From CAZIWX01 sp964543125 (GTDB taxonomy: Bacteria > Fidelibacterota > UBA8477), in assembly GCA_964543125.1 (NCBI GenBank), contig CAZIWX010000013.1, positions 1-42,381 on the forward strand: DNA of 42,381 nt, in the 5' to 3' direction. The translations under genes were made by a program, and so were the position numbers. Shown here one piece after another: positions 15,907 to 24,620 of the stretch (positions within the stretch are counted from its first letter, which is position 1; each line of letters starts with the position of its first letter). Under the pieces are notes generated by a model that saw nothing but the letters and a program-made list of their open reading frames with translations, ran no database searches and was not told the origin of the DNA.

Positions 15907-17813
15907 CTCTCCAACTTTTTCTGAACCTGCTCCTGCTCCTCCAGCAACCCCAGGATTTCATTCTCGATTCGATCCTGCTTCCGGAGGGCGGCTTGGATGG
16001 CGGTGTAATCGGCCTGCTGGTTCGGATCATTCAGAATAGCCTGTTGCGCGGCCATATCGGCTTCCAACTGCCTGATCAGCACCGGAATTTTTTGTAACCG
16101 GTTGGTAAGTCCGCGGCGCGCTTTATGGGACAAGGCAGTCGCGTTGGGGCCGGAGGTCTTGGGCTCCGCTTTGACAACGGCTGAAATTTCTGCTTCCAGA
16201 GGCGGACGTTCCGTAGTAGCCTGCTGCTTTTTCCAAATGAAATAGTCATAGTTACCCGGGTACGCCCGGATTTCACCGTCCTCGACTTCCCAGATAGTAT
16301 CCACCACCGCATCCAGCAGGTGGCGGTCGTGAGAAATACACACCAGCGTCCCGGTATAATCTTTTAAAGCCTGCTCCACCACATTCCGGCTCTGAATATC
16401 GAGATGATTGGTGGGCTCGTCCAATAGCATGAGATGGGTGGAATGCACCAGCAGGCGCGCCAATGCCAGGCGGGCTTTTTCGCCGCCGGACAGAACACTC
16501 ACCTTTTTCTCTACCGCATCTCCGGAAAACAGAAACGTGCCCAGTAATCCGCGAATCGGCGAAATCTCCCAGCCGGGAACCTCGGACTGAATGGTTGCGA
16601 ATACCGTTTTGCCCTCATCCAGCACTTCCAGTTGGTGTTGGCTGTAATAAGCCGGCGTCACTTCCGGTCCGTAGGTAAGCGACCCGCTGTCGAGTAGCTC
16701 CACACCCGCCAAAAGTTTCAGCAGCGTGGATTTTCCGGCGCCGTTGCGGCCCACCAGACCGATTTTCCGGCCGCGCTCCAACTCCAGCGATAAATCTTCA
16801 TAGACGTGGTTGCCGCCATAAGCTTTGGCGGCGTGCTTAAACCGGGCAATCAGCCTGGGACTGCGTTCCGGCCGGGGCAGTCGCAGCCGCAAGGTGGGTT
16901 TGCCGACCGGCGGTGGATCGATGCGCTCCAGCTTGTCCAGCATCTTGATCCGGCTCTGGACCTGCCGGGCCTTGGTGTTTTTATAGCGGAAGCGATTGAT
17001 AAATACCTTTGTCTCGGCAATCTTTTTCTGTTGGTTCTCAAAGGCCGCTCGCTGCTGTTCAATCCGCAGCGCTTTTTCCTGCTGGTAGCGGGTGTAATTT
17101 CCGGTAAACATCCGGCCCTGGCCCCGTTCCAACTCCAGAATGTGGGTGACGGAGCGGTCTAAAAAAGCCCGGTCGTGACTGATGATCACCAACCCACCCG
17201 GCCAGTCGTTGAGGAAATTTTCCAGCCACAGGGTCGCGTCCAGGTCCAGGTGGTTGGTGGGCTCATCCAGGAGGAGAATGTCCGGCGCCCGAAGCAGCAA
17301 TTTGGCCAACGCCACCCGCATGCGCCAGCCGCCACTATAGGTTTCCAACGGCCGATGAAATTGATCCGGTGTAAATCCCAGTCCACCTAGAATTTCCCTG
17401 GCCCGGCTTTCCAGCGACCATCCATCCAACCGGTCGTATTCCTGCTGTAGTTTGCCCAACTCTTTTAGTTGCCGCTGGTTATGAGGGTCGGTAGCGAGAA
17501 TATCCGAGATGGCTTCAATGCGCTGCTCAAGCTGGCCCGGGGCGGGCAGGGCCAGCATCACCTCGGTGAGGATGCTCTGCGCGGTTCCGGGAATAATCTC
17601 CTGGGGCAGGTAACCCACCTGAACGGCCTTGCTCTTGACGATCTGGCCGGCATCGGGTGTTTCCGAACCGGTGATGAGCCGCAACAGGGTGGTTTTACCC
17701 GCCCCGTTGGCGCCCACCAGGCCGATTCGCATAGCGCGGGTAATTAAAACCGACAGATCGGCGAACAGGACCTTATCCGGAAATTCCTTGGTAATATGGT
17801 TGAGCTGAATCAT
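15903..17813 (-). CDS. ABC-F family ATPase (Uup/YheS-like)
   Basis: 636 residues from ATG 17813; a TTG three codons upstream is also in frame. Two ATP-binding cassettes in one chain with no membrane segments: Walker A GANGAGKTT and GRNGAGKST, signatures YSGGWRMRVALAKLL and LSGGEKARLALARLL, Walker B LLLDEPTNHLD in both halves, each followed by a switch His (ISHD). Between them is the linker region with a long charged helix (QQRAAFENQQKKIAETK). The C-terminal ~80 residues are a charged coiled-coil like the Uup tail. ABC-F proteins act on ribosomes, in translation rescue or antibiotic protection. Which subgroup is not decidable by eye. Confidence 0.95.
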   Translation of the reverse strand: MIQLNHITKEFPDKVLFADLSVLITRAMRIGLVGANGAGKTTLLRLITGSETPDAGQIVKSKAVQVGYLPQEIIPGTAQSILTEVMLALPAPGQLEQRIEAISDILATDPHNQRQLKELGKLQQEYDRLDGWSLESRAREILGGLGFTPDQFHRPLETYSGGWRMRVALAKLLLRAPDILLLDEPTNHLDLDATLWLENFLNDWPGGLVIISHDRAFLDRSVTHILELERGQGRMFTGNYTRYQQEKALRIEQQRAAFENQQKKIAETKVFINRFRYKNTKARQVQSRIKMLDKLERIDPPPVGKPTLRLRLPRPERSPRLIARFKHAAKAYGGNHVYEDLSLELERGRKIGLVGRNGAGKSTLLKLLAGVELLDSGSLTYGPEVTPAYYSQHQLEVLDEGKTVFATIQSEVPGWEISPIRGLLGTFLFSGDAVEKKVSVLSGGEKARLALARLLVHSTHLMLLDEPTNHLDIQSRNVVEQALKDYTGTLVCISHDRHLLDAVVDTIWEVEDGEIRAYPGNYDYFIWKKQQATTERPPLEAEISAVVKAEPKTSGPNATALSHKARRGLTNRLQKIPVLIRQLEADMAAQQAILNDPNQQADYTAIQAALRKQDRIENEILGLLEEQEQVQKKLES

Positions 17814-18297
17814 GGCGGGCAACTATAACGCAGGCGCCAGCGTCCCGCAATGCGAAATCGCAACCAGACGGGTGAGGTAAAGTGTTAACAATCCGAATGC
17901 TAAATCGCTAAGATTTAGATCTGCTTTGAGTGAGATTGGTTTTAACTCCTCTATTTAATTTTGGTGGCGAGATGACCGAAAATCGATCAGTTCCAAGGCG
18001 CAAACTCCATTTTTTAAATGCCGTAATGATAATTATCTTCATCCAATGATGAGTCTCCTCTGAAATGGTAAAGCTGATGCGGTTTGTTGAAACCGGAAAG
18101 ATTCCAATCCCGCCAGCCGCTCCCCCTAAAAAAGGGCGGGTTGAATCCGGTGTATTTTTCGGAAAAATACCGCCTGATAAAGAGTTCTCCTCTTCGCAAG
18201 GTGAGCCTGAAAGCGGGGTTCAAGACTGTTTTCACCGGCCGCCGGGATGCTCATTCAAGGCAAGGCCGGCCGTCAGGTCCTTTCCGGAGCGGACTCA
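17814..18297. other. Divergent intergenic region between the ABC-F and carbonic anhydrase genes
   Basis: 484 bp without a convincing gene; overlapping short open frames at 18014-18300 show no family features. It contains a hairpin GTATTTTT-CGG-AAAAATAC at 18152-18170 (8-bp stem, 3-base loop, no T-run after it) and a CCCTAAAAAAGGG inverted repeat just upstream. Promoters for both flanking genes must lie here, but no clear elements stand out. Confidence 0.5.
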
Positions 18298-18924
18298 ATG
18301 AACTTATCCCAAATTTTTAAAAACAATCAAGCCTGGATCGTGGAAAAACTTGAACTCGATCCCGAATATTTCCAGAAGTTGGCCCGGGGTCAACATCCGA
18401 ATATTCTCTACATCGGGTGTTCCGACAGCCGCGTCACGGCGGAGGACCTCATGGGCGCCCAGCCCGGCGAAGTGTTTATCCATCGCAATATCGCCAACCT
18501 GGTTCCCAACAACGATCTCAGTGCCATGTCGGTGATCAATTACGCAGTGGACCATCTGTTGGTAAAGCATATCGTGGTGTGTGGTCATTACGGCTGCGGA
18601 GGCGTCCAGGCGGCCTTGCAACACGCCGATCAGGGAATTTTAAATCCCTGGCTGCGCAATATCCGCGATGTGTACCGGCTCTATAAAAAAGAGCTAAACG
18701 CCATCCAGGACGATGAAGCGCGCTCCAAAAAACTGGTGGAGCTGAATGTGCGGGAACAATGCGTCAATGTGATTAAGACCGCCGAAGTGCAGCAAGCCCA
18801 TCTGGCGCGCGGTCTCACCGTCCATGGCTGGGTACTGGACATTCACACCGGCCGGCTCATTGATCTTAACCTCGATTTTGATCGCCTTCTGGCCGGGATC
18901 ATGGAGATTTATCGGATTAGTTGA
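18298..18924 (+). CDS. can: Beta-class carbonic anhydrase
   Basis: 208 residues from ATG 18298, with GGAG at 18285-18288; the frame extends upstream but that part lacks the family's conservation. Catalyses CO2 hydration to bicarbonate in the cytoplasm. Zinc site: Cys41, Asp43 and Arg45 in GCSDSRV; His97 and Cys100 in GHYGCGGV. The PGEVFIHRNIANLV segment between them is typical of plant/bacterial type beta-CAs, and length fits. Convergent with xdhC, with only 15 bp between stops. A link to carbamate or CO2 released by the adjacent catabolic cluster is possible but speculative. Confidence 0.95.
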   Translation: MNLSQIFKNNQAWIVEKLELDPEYFQKLARGQHPNILYIGCSDSRVTAEDLMGAQPGEVFIHRNIANLVPNNDLSAMSVINYAVDHLLVKHIVVCGHYGCGGVQAALQHADQGILNPWLRNIRDVYRLYKKELNAIQDDEARSKKLVELNVREQCVNVIKTAEVQQAHLARGLTVHGWVLDIHTGRLIDLNLDFDRLLAGIMEIYRIS

Positions 18925-18939
18925 ATCGGCGCCGGAGTG

Positions 18940-19971
18940 TCATGCAATATGATTCGCCAGAGCAATGGGGGAGCGCGTTCCCAAGCGTAAGTGATTCACC
19001 ACTTCAGCCAAAATACTCAAAGCGATTTCCGGCACGGTTTCGCTGCCGATGTTCAGTCCGATGGGGGCATGGACAAAATTGAGCCGTGGTTCGGTAAAAC
19101 CGTCCTCCTGTAATGCCTTGCGCAGCACCTGCCACTTATGCTGACTGGCCATGAGTCCGAGATAAGCCACTTTCAACTTCAAGAGCCGCTGTAAAATTTT
19201 ATAATCGTTGCGGTGGCCTTTGGTCATAATAAGCACGTAATCCGCGGACGCGGGTGTAAACTTAGCGATCAGGCGATCAAAAACATCCACCTGCCGCTGC
19301 AATGCCCGGGGGAAGCGTTCCGGGGAGACCATTTCAGGCCGGTCGTCGTAAATGATGACATCCAAATCCAGGAAATGCGCCAGCTCAGCCACGCTCCGTC
19401 CCACATGACCGGCCCCGAAAATATGCAGGATGGGCGGTGGCGTCAGAACCTGGCGGAACCACCGCCCGGGGCTGGCATGACCCTTGATTTCACCCTCCCG
19501 ATAATGACCCAGCATGGCCTTGATCCGGCCATTACCCGCCATATCCCAATCCCAAATCCGCTGAACAGTGTTATGCTCCGGGTTGAAATTGGTCAAAACC
19601 ACGTGGGTTTTGGCCGCCGGTTTGAGCCAATTCAAATGCCGGTACTGATCCTGCAGCACGGGTGTAAAAACTTCAACCAGCACCACGGCCGTTCCACCAC
19701 ACAGGCCGGTGGCGCTGTCCGGATCGTCACCCGTCATTTCAAAATGAAGCAATTGCGGCCGGCCGGTTTGCAGTACCGTTTGAGTCGCGTTGATAACCGT
19801 ATGTTCCAACGGTCCGCCGCCCACGGTACCGGCAGTGTGACCATCCCGCCAGACCAGCATCCGGGGAAAATCCTTGCGCGGCACGGAGCCTTTGAAATCC
19901 ACCAGCGAACATAAGGCCGCCGCTTGAGTGAAATCAAAACCGGTAAGGATTTTATAAAAATGTTTTTCCAT
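18940..19971 (-). CDS. xdhC: XdhC/CoxI-family molybdenum hydroxylase accessory protein
   Basis: 343 residues. The N-terminal XdhC/CoxI domain includes SLVDFKGSVPRK, AGTVGGGPLE and GLCGGTAVVLVEVF. The C-terminal Rossmann domain includes PPPILHIFGAGHVGRSVAELA and the YVLIMTKGHRNDYKIL and IGLNIGSETVPEIALSILAEV segments. Members bind the molybdenum cofactor and help insert the sulfido (or seleno) ligand into xanthine dehydrogenase-type enzymes. It is the last gene of the minus-strand set yqeC-mocA-yqeB-xdhC, six bases after yqeB, and serves the two hydroxylases encoded on the plus strand. Confidence 0.93.
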   Translation of the reverse strand: MEKHFYKILTGFDFTQAAALCSLVDFKGSVPRKDFPRMLVWRDGHTAGTVGGGPLEHTVINATQTVLQTGRPQLLHFEMTGDDPDSATGLCGGTAVVLVEVFTPVLQDQYRHLNWLKPAAKTHVVLTNFNPEHNTVQRIWDWDMAGNGRIKAMLGHYREGEIKGHASPGRWFRQVLTPPPILHIFGAGHVGRSVAELAHFLDLDVIIYDDRPEMVSPERFPRALQRQVDVFDRLIAKFTPASADYVLIMTKGHRNDYKILQRLLKLKVAYLGLMASQHKWQVLRKALQEDGFTEPRLNFVHAPIGLNIGSETVPEIALSILAEVVNHLRLGTRSPIALANHIA

Positions 19972-19977
19972 AAGCGA

Positions 19978-20778
19978 TTACTTCGTTTGATTCTCCAAGA
20001 TTAATAGTGCTTCCAGGACGCCCCGCCCCACACCGCGAGCCTTTTCGGAAATGCGTTGATAGGCGATTGCGGAGCCACGCGGATCCACATCGGCGATTTT
20101 CACATTGGCCGGAACCCACACCCGTGGTGAAATGAGACCGCGCACCAATCCGGCACTGGGCGCCCGGACTTCCACCGCATCATTCAGATACCCCAAGACC
20201 GTTCCGGATTGCACCACGTCGCCAAACTTTACCTGCCAGCGCATGCTCCCGGCGGCCGGAGAATACACAACCCGCTGTTTCGATACACCACCCAATTCAC
20301 CGGGAATTCCCGTATCAGCAGCCCCTGCTCCGAACCACAAAATGCGTCCCAGATCGTGTCCCCGCTGCGTTTCAATGATGGCGTCGCAATTTTTACCCAC
20401 TTCAAATCCCGGGCCCAAACCGATGCACCAGGGAATATCTTTTAGCTGCTGAACACGGCTGTCTTTCAACATGCGGGCATCCACCAAACCTTGAATCGGG
20501 GCTGAGATCCGGGGCAGCCCTTCCGTGACCAGCAGGGGGATGTGGCCGACTAGCTGAATTTTCGTTGCTTTGCCGGGTTCGCAGCGCACGGCGGTTACTT
20601 CCTCCACCTGACTTTCTCCGTCAAATACGGCATCACTGAAGGTCACCGGCCGCCGAATCGCCCAAGGTTCGCCGCGTTCCGTGAGAATGACCGGAAACCC
20701 GACCCGGTGCAGCGTCAAAGCTACCGCGCTGCCCAACTCACCGGCGCCGCGGACCCAGATCAAGGGCTTAGTTTGCAT
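19978..20778 (-). CDS. yqeB: YqeB, selenium-dependent molybdenum hydroxylase maturation protein
   Basis: 266 residues from ATG 20778, which overlaps the end of mocA by 11 bp; a longer frame upstream would be read entirely inside mocA and is rejected. Begins with a nucleotide-binding-like WVRGAGELGSAVALTL, then FPVILTERGEPWAIRR, CIGLGPGFEVGKNCD, VIETQRGHDLG and a GEL-rich beta C-terminal part. This is the YqeB/EF2563 family, found beside yqeC, mocA and xdh genes in genomes with labile-selenium molybdenum hydroxylases. Its biochemical step is unproven. Its presence suggests the hydroxylases here carry selenium. Confidence 0.93.
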   Translation of the reverse strand: MQTKPLIWVRGAGELGSAVALTLHRVGFPVILTERGEPWAIRRPVTFSDAVFDGESQVEEVTAVRCEPGKATKIQLVGHIPLLVTEGLPRISAPIQGLVDARMLKDSRVQQLKDIPWCIGLGPGFEVGKNCDAIIETQRGHDLGRILWFGAGAADTGIPGELGGVSKQRVVYSPAAGSMRWQVKFGDVVQSGTVLGYLNDAVEVRAPSAGLVRGLISPRVWVPANVKIADVDPRGSAIAYQRISEKARGVGRGVLEALLILENQTK

Positions 20779-21358
20779 GGATTTGTTCCAGGAAAGCATC
20801 CATGTCAAGGATAATGCCTTTTTCGTCAAATGCCAGGCGGTGAATGTCCTTCGGATGGCGTTGCAGAATCTCCCGCCCGCCGGTGTCACCCGTTAAGGCC
20901 AGGAGTTTCGCCCGCCAGTCGATGCTGAAAAAGGTGGGATGCCCCGGCTGTCCGTGGTATTCGGGAATCAGCAATTTGGGCCGGTTCCGTTCCAGAAAGG
21001 CGATCAGGGTGTTAATGACCCGGGCCGGAATGAACGGTTTATCGCCGGGGATAAATCCGAAATAATCCAGGTTTTCAGGCAGAGACTGAATTCCGGTCCG
21101 GATGGAAGTCGCTAATCCATTCCGGTAGGCGGGGTTTTCGACGAGTTTCAAACGCTGGAGGTCCACGGACTGAAGTGCTTCGCGTAGGGCTCCGGATTGA
21201 TGCCCCAGAACAACCACCACCGGATAGGGAAATAGTTTCAAGGTGGATACGGTGCGGCGGATGACCGTCTGTCCGCCGGTTTTCAACAGCAATTTATTGG
21301 GTGGATGACGCCGGGAAAGGCCCGCCGCGGTTACGACAAATCCAACCTTTACAGTCAT
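20768..21358 (-). CDS. mocA: MocA-like molybdenum cofactor cytidylyltransferase
   Basis: 196 residues. Nucleotidyltransferase opening VVTAAGLSRRHPPNKLLL (Lys22 expected to contact the triphosphate) and second motif GFIPGDKPFIP with the metal-binding Asp, then GHPTFFSIDW. Expected to make the cytosine-dinucleotide form of molybdopterin used by xanthine dehydrogenase-type enzymes. Overlaps yqeC by 4 bp (ATGA) and yqeB by 11 bp, so the three are translationally coupled. Confidence 0.93.
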   Translation of the reverse strand: MTVKVGFVVTAAGLSRRHPPNKLLLKTGGQTVIRRTVSTLKLFPYPVVVVLGHQSGALREALQSVDLQRLKLVENPAYRNGLATSIRTGIQSLPENLDYFGFIPGDKPFIPARVINTLIAFLERNRPKLLIPEYHGQPGHPTFFSIDWRAKLLALTGDTGGREILQRHPKDIHRLAFDEKGIILDMDAFLEQIHAN

Positions 21359-22092
21359 TCGGTTCGTTCCCAGAAATCACCCTGGACGCTGCCCCAAAAA
21401 ACCGGGGCCCGGGTGCGTTTGCGAATTGCCAGAGCCAACGATCGAGCCGTTTCCGGAAACTGATCCGCTTTATTAATGAAGTAACCGACCGGCATTCCAA
21501 CCGGTACTTTTTCGAGATAGCCGGTCCGTGAGGACACCACTTCCGCGATAAATTCCGCGTTTAGAACCGTGCCGGGTTTGATGTGCCATTTTTCCTGAAA
21601 AATCTCGGGACGATGGACCCGGCCGTCCGGCAACCGCGTGCCCACGGCATCGGCGCCAATCAGAATAACGGTTAACGTGGCAAAATCGGGGACCACCGGA
21701 TCGTGGGGCAGGTGCGCTTTTAAAGGTAAATTCCGGGCCCCGTCGCACTCAAACACCGTGCAGTTGGCAAAACCGTTGAGCCGTTTCAAATCCGCCGCTG
21801 CAATCCCGGATAATTTCTTCGGTCCGGCAATATCAGCCATGATGTATAACGGATTGTTTTGGCTGAATAGTTGGGGTAATTTAGCTGATACAGCATCCTG
21901 GAGGAAGAAAACAGCATGATTGGAGTGCCGGGCGGATTGGGTCAATGCAGTTAACAACACACGGGGAAAGCGAGCGGCCAGTTCGACTCCGAGCCGGTCT
22001 AGCAGGCTGGTTTTTCCACCACCCCCGAGAATGGCGATGCAGGCGCCCGCGGCCTGATCTAATTGTGGAAAAAACATGGAAGCAAATTGCAT
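21355..22092 (-). CDS. yqeC: YqeC, selenium-dependent hydroxylase accessory protein
   Basis: 245 residues, first gene of the minus-strand set. P-loop IAILGGGGKTSLLDRL near residue 20-34, then IADIAGPKKLSG-like and VFECDGARNLPLKAH segments and FINKADQFP, a GTPase-like NKxD motif. The YqeC family is a putative nucleotide-binding factor needed for selenium-dependent molybdenum hydroxylases. Divergent from the large hydroxylase operon, sharing a 239-bp control region. Confidence 0.92.
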   Translation of the reverse strand: MQFASMFFPQLDQAAGACIAILGGGGKTSLLDRLGVELAARFPRVLLTALTQSARHSNHAVFFLQDAVSAKLPQLFSQNNPLYIMADIAGPKKLSGIAAADLKRLNGFANCTVFECDGARNLPLKAHLPHDPVVPDFATLTVILIGADAVGTRLPDGRVHRPEIFQEKWHIKPGTVLNAEFIAEVVSSRTGYLEKVPVGMPVGYFINKADQFPETARSLALAIRKRTRAPVFWGSVQGDFWERTE

Positions 22093-22331
22093 GATTACCT
22101 TTCACGGCAAATTAACGGCCAGGCTTTGGCTCGACAACAGTTCCTCGGCAGGTATGGAAGTTGCAGTAATTAACCCGCCAAGGGACTAAAAGTTTTATTC
22201 CCGGTGTTTGTAATTAAAGAGCGGCTTGTGCATAAATCATTAATTGTCAATGTCATACAAATTTCAATGGGGTATGCCGTAATCCCCGGCGCCGCGTTGA
22301 CAGCTTTGTCCGATTATTAGTAATACCAAAA
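22093..22331. promoter_or_regulatory. Divergent control region between yqeC and the purine operon
   Basis: 239 bp. For the plus strand, TTGACA (22297-22302) and TAATAC (22321-22326) are 18 bp apart, with the -10 element ending five bases before ATG 22332 and no Shine-Dalgarno sequence, suggesting a leaderless transcript. On the minus strand ATTGACAATTAAT (complement of 22239-22251) offers a good -35 but no well-spaced -10. No riboswitch fold was recognised. Confidence 0.45.
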
Positions 22332-24620
22332 ATGAAGCGCCAGTTTTTCCATATCAGTAAATCGCTGCCTCGGGTCGATGCTCCCGGAAAGGTCACCGGA
22401 GAGACGCGGTTTATCACCGATAGGCAGGTGGACCGGATGGTGTATGCCTATCCGGTGGTGTCGCCGATTCCGTTCGGGAGATTGAATAAAGTTAATGTGG
22501 ATGCGGCTGAAAAAACGCCCGGATTTATTGGCGCCTGGTTCGCACAAGACATTCCCGGCGCAAACCAGGTGGGCGTGATTATCCGGGACCAACCACTGTT
22601 GGTTGAAGAGCTCGTGCGCTATGTGGGCGATGCCGTCGGGATAGTGGCGGCCGAAACCGAATTAGACGCCCTTGTTGCCGCCCGCGCGGTGAAAATGGAT
22701 TGCACGCCATTCGATCCGATTCTATCCCCGGAAGCCAGTAAAAATGCCGTGGAACGAACCATCCATGAGACCAATATCGCCTGTCGGCACCAACTGGTGC
22801 GCGGTGATATCGCAGCCGGATTCAAAGCGGCGGATGTTATCGTGGAAACGGATCTGGAAACGCCATTTCAGGAGCATTTCTATCTGGAACCGCAAGGGTG
22901 TATCGTGGTTCCGGAAAAGAATGGCATCACGATTTTTGGGTCTATTCAGTGCGTGTTTTATGTCCAAAAAGCGGTCGCCGGGGTTTTGGGACTACCGTTC
23001 AGCAAGGTGCGCGTAGTTCAGGCACCCACCGGCGGCGCCTTCGGTGGGAAAGAGGATGTACCCTCGGAAGTGTGTGCCCGGGCGGCCGTTGCGGCCTGGC
23101 ATTTAAAACGCCCGGTGAAAATGATTTACCGCCGCCGGGACGATGTACAGTGGACCTCCAAGCGTCACCCGTTTCAGATGCATTACAAAGTGGGCGCTAC
23201 CCGGGATGGTAAGCTGACCGCGGCTGAGATTAAACTGGAAGAAAACGCCGGCGCCTATGCCACCCTTTCCTCCGTGGTTTCCTACCGCTCCACCATGCAG
23301 GCCATGGGTCCCTATGTCATTCCCAACCTTGAGGTCCATTCCGTATCCTATTACACCAATTTACCGCCCACCGGCGCTTTTCGCGGATTTGGTTCACCCC
23401 AGGCTACTTTTGGTCATGAACGGATGATGGACTTACTGGCTGATAAACTAAGTATGGATCCAGTGAAATTGCGGCTTAAGAATATTCTGAAACCCGGTAC
23501 CCAAACGCAAACCGGACATCATTTGGAAACCAGCGTGGGTGCGGAAGCAACCCTTAGAAAAGCCGGTGCGGCCGCGGACTGGCCGGAACAACGCAGGCAG
23601 TCCGCCAAATCCACCGGCCGTTACCGGTACGGTCTCGGTGTCTCCGTGTGCCACTACGGTAATTGTCTCGGTGCGGCCGGTTGGGCCCTGGATGGCGCCG
23701 GCGCCAAAATCCAGATTCACCGCGATGGCTCGATTAGTGTGGCGTTTGGTTTGGTGGAGATGGGGCAGGGCGCCCTGACAACCGTGGTCCAGATGACGGC
23801 TGAAGCGTTGGGCGTGAATCCGGATCGAATTACCGTTCTGCCCACGGATACTCATCAGGTTCCGGATAGTGGTCCCTCCGTCGCCAGCCGCAATGTAGTC
23901 ATGACCGGCAATGCCATTCGGAATGCAGTTAAAAATTTGCTGCCCACCCTGCGGGAAGCTGCCGCCGAGGCCTTGGCTACGGACAAGGCTGATATTGTCT
24001 TCGAACAAGATATCGTCAGGGATGGTATATCCGGTAATCAGTTGTCGTTCAATGACTTATGTGATTATCTTTATGTGAGTAATCGCCCCATGGACACCAC
24101 CGGTTGGTGGCATGTCCCGGCGCTGACCTACGATGCTGAAACCGGAAATGGCGAGGCCTATTTCACCTATAGTTACGCGACCCATATTGTCAAAGTCAAA
24201 GTGGATACGCTCACCGGCCGCGTCCGGCTTGAGAAAGTCTGGGCGGCGCACGATGTGGGCCGGGTGATCAATCCGGCGGGTTTGGCCGCCCAGGTCCAGG
24301 GTGGCGTGGCGATGGGGGCGGGTTGGGCGATATATGAAAATTTTGGCTATAATGCGCATGGAGAAGTCATTACGCCCAATTTGTCAACGTATCTGCTACC
24401 AACCGCGATGGATAGCGTGGACCTCGAATCCTTCTGGATCGAAGAACCGGAGCCATTGGGACCGTGGGGCGCCAAAGGCATCGGTGAGCCAGCCATAATT
24501 CCCACGGCGGCGGCCATCGCCAACGCGGTAAGTCAGGCCGTGGGACAACCCCTGAATCGCCTTCCGCTTACACCCGAGCGTGTGCTGGAAGCTTTGGAAA
24601 CGGGGGCGGTGGCACCATGA
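22332..24620 (+). CDS. Xanthine dehydrogenase-family molybdenum-binding large subunit (set A)
   Basis: 762 residues. Opens SLPRVDAPGKVTGETRF, then Ald_Xan_dh-type N-domain (RYVGDAVGIVAAET), cofactor-binding motifs GGAFGGKED and GAFRGFGSPQA, VEMGQGALTT, and the catalytic-Glu segment GAKGIGEPAIIPTAAAIANA near the C-terminus. It hydroxylates a purine-like or other N-heterocycle using molybdopterin cytosine dinucleotide and passes electrons to 2Fe-2S and FAD partners encoded at 31044 and 31526. No in-frame TGA, so any selenium would be the labile cofactor type, not selenocysteine. Stop overlaps the ssnA start (ATGA). Substrate cannot be assigned by eye. Confidence 0.94.
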   Translation: MKRQFFHISKSLPRVDAPGKVTGETRFITDRQVDRMVYAYPVVSPIPFGRLNKVNVDAAEKTPGFIGAWFAQDIPGANQVGVIIRDQPLLVEELVRYVGDAVGIVAAETELDALVAARAVKMDCTPFDPILSPEASKNAVERTIHETNIACRHQLVRGDIAAGFKAADVIVETDLETPFQEHFYLEPQGCIVVPEKNGITIFGSIQCVFYVQKAVAGVLGLPFSKVRVVQAPTGGAFGGKEDVPSEVCARAAVAAWHLKRPVKMIYRRRDDVQWTSKRHPFQMHYKVGATRDGKLTAAEIKLEENAGAYATLSSVVSYRSTMQAMGPYVIPNLEVHSVSYYTNLPPTGAFRGFGSPQATFGHERMMDLLADKLSMDPVKLRLKNILKPGTQTQTGHHLETSVGAEATLRKAGAAADWPEQRRQSAKSTGRYRYGLGVSVCHYGNCLGAAGWALDGAGAKIQIHRDGSISVAFGLVEMGQGALTTVVQMTAEALGVNPDRITVLPTDTHQVPDSGPSVASRNVVMTGNAIRNAVKNLLPTLREAAAEALATDKADIVFEQDIVRDGISGNQLSFNDLCDYLYVSNRPMDTTGWWHVPALTYDAETGNGEAYFTYSYATHIVKVKVDTLTGRVRLEKVWAAHDVGRVINPAGLAAQVQGGVAMGAGWAIYENFGYNAHGEVITPNLSTYLLPTAMDSVDLESFWIEEPEPLGPWGAKGIGEPAIIPTAAAIANAVSQAVGQPLNRLPLTPERVLEALETGAVAP

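Noticed and set aside
18014..18300. Overlapping short open frames between the ABC-F and carbonic anhydrase genes
   Set aside because: Several frames are open on both strands at once, none has a ribosome site or family motif.
19213..19914. 233-codon plus-strand open frame
   Set aside because: Antisense to xdhC, whose motifs are clear; no independent evidence of coding.
22093..22331. Purine or molybdenum-cofactor riboswitch upstream of the operon
   Set aside because: No recognisable conserved core or paired stems; the candidate promoter leaves almost no 5' leader.
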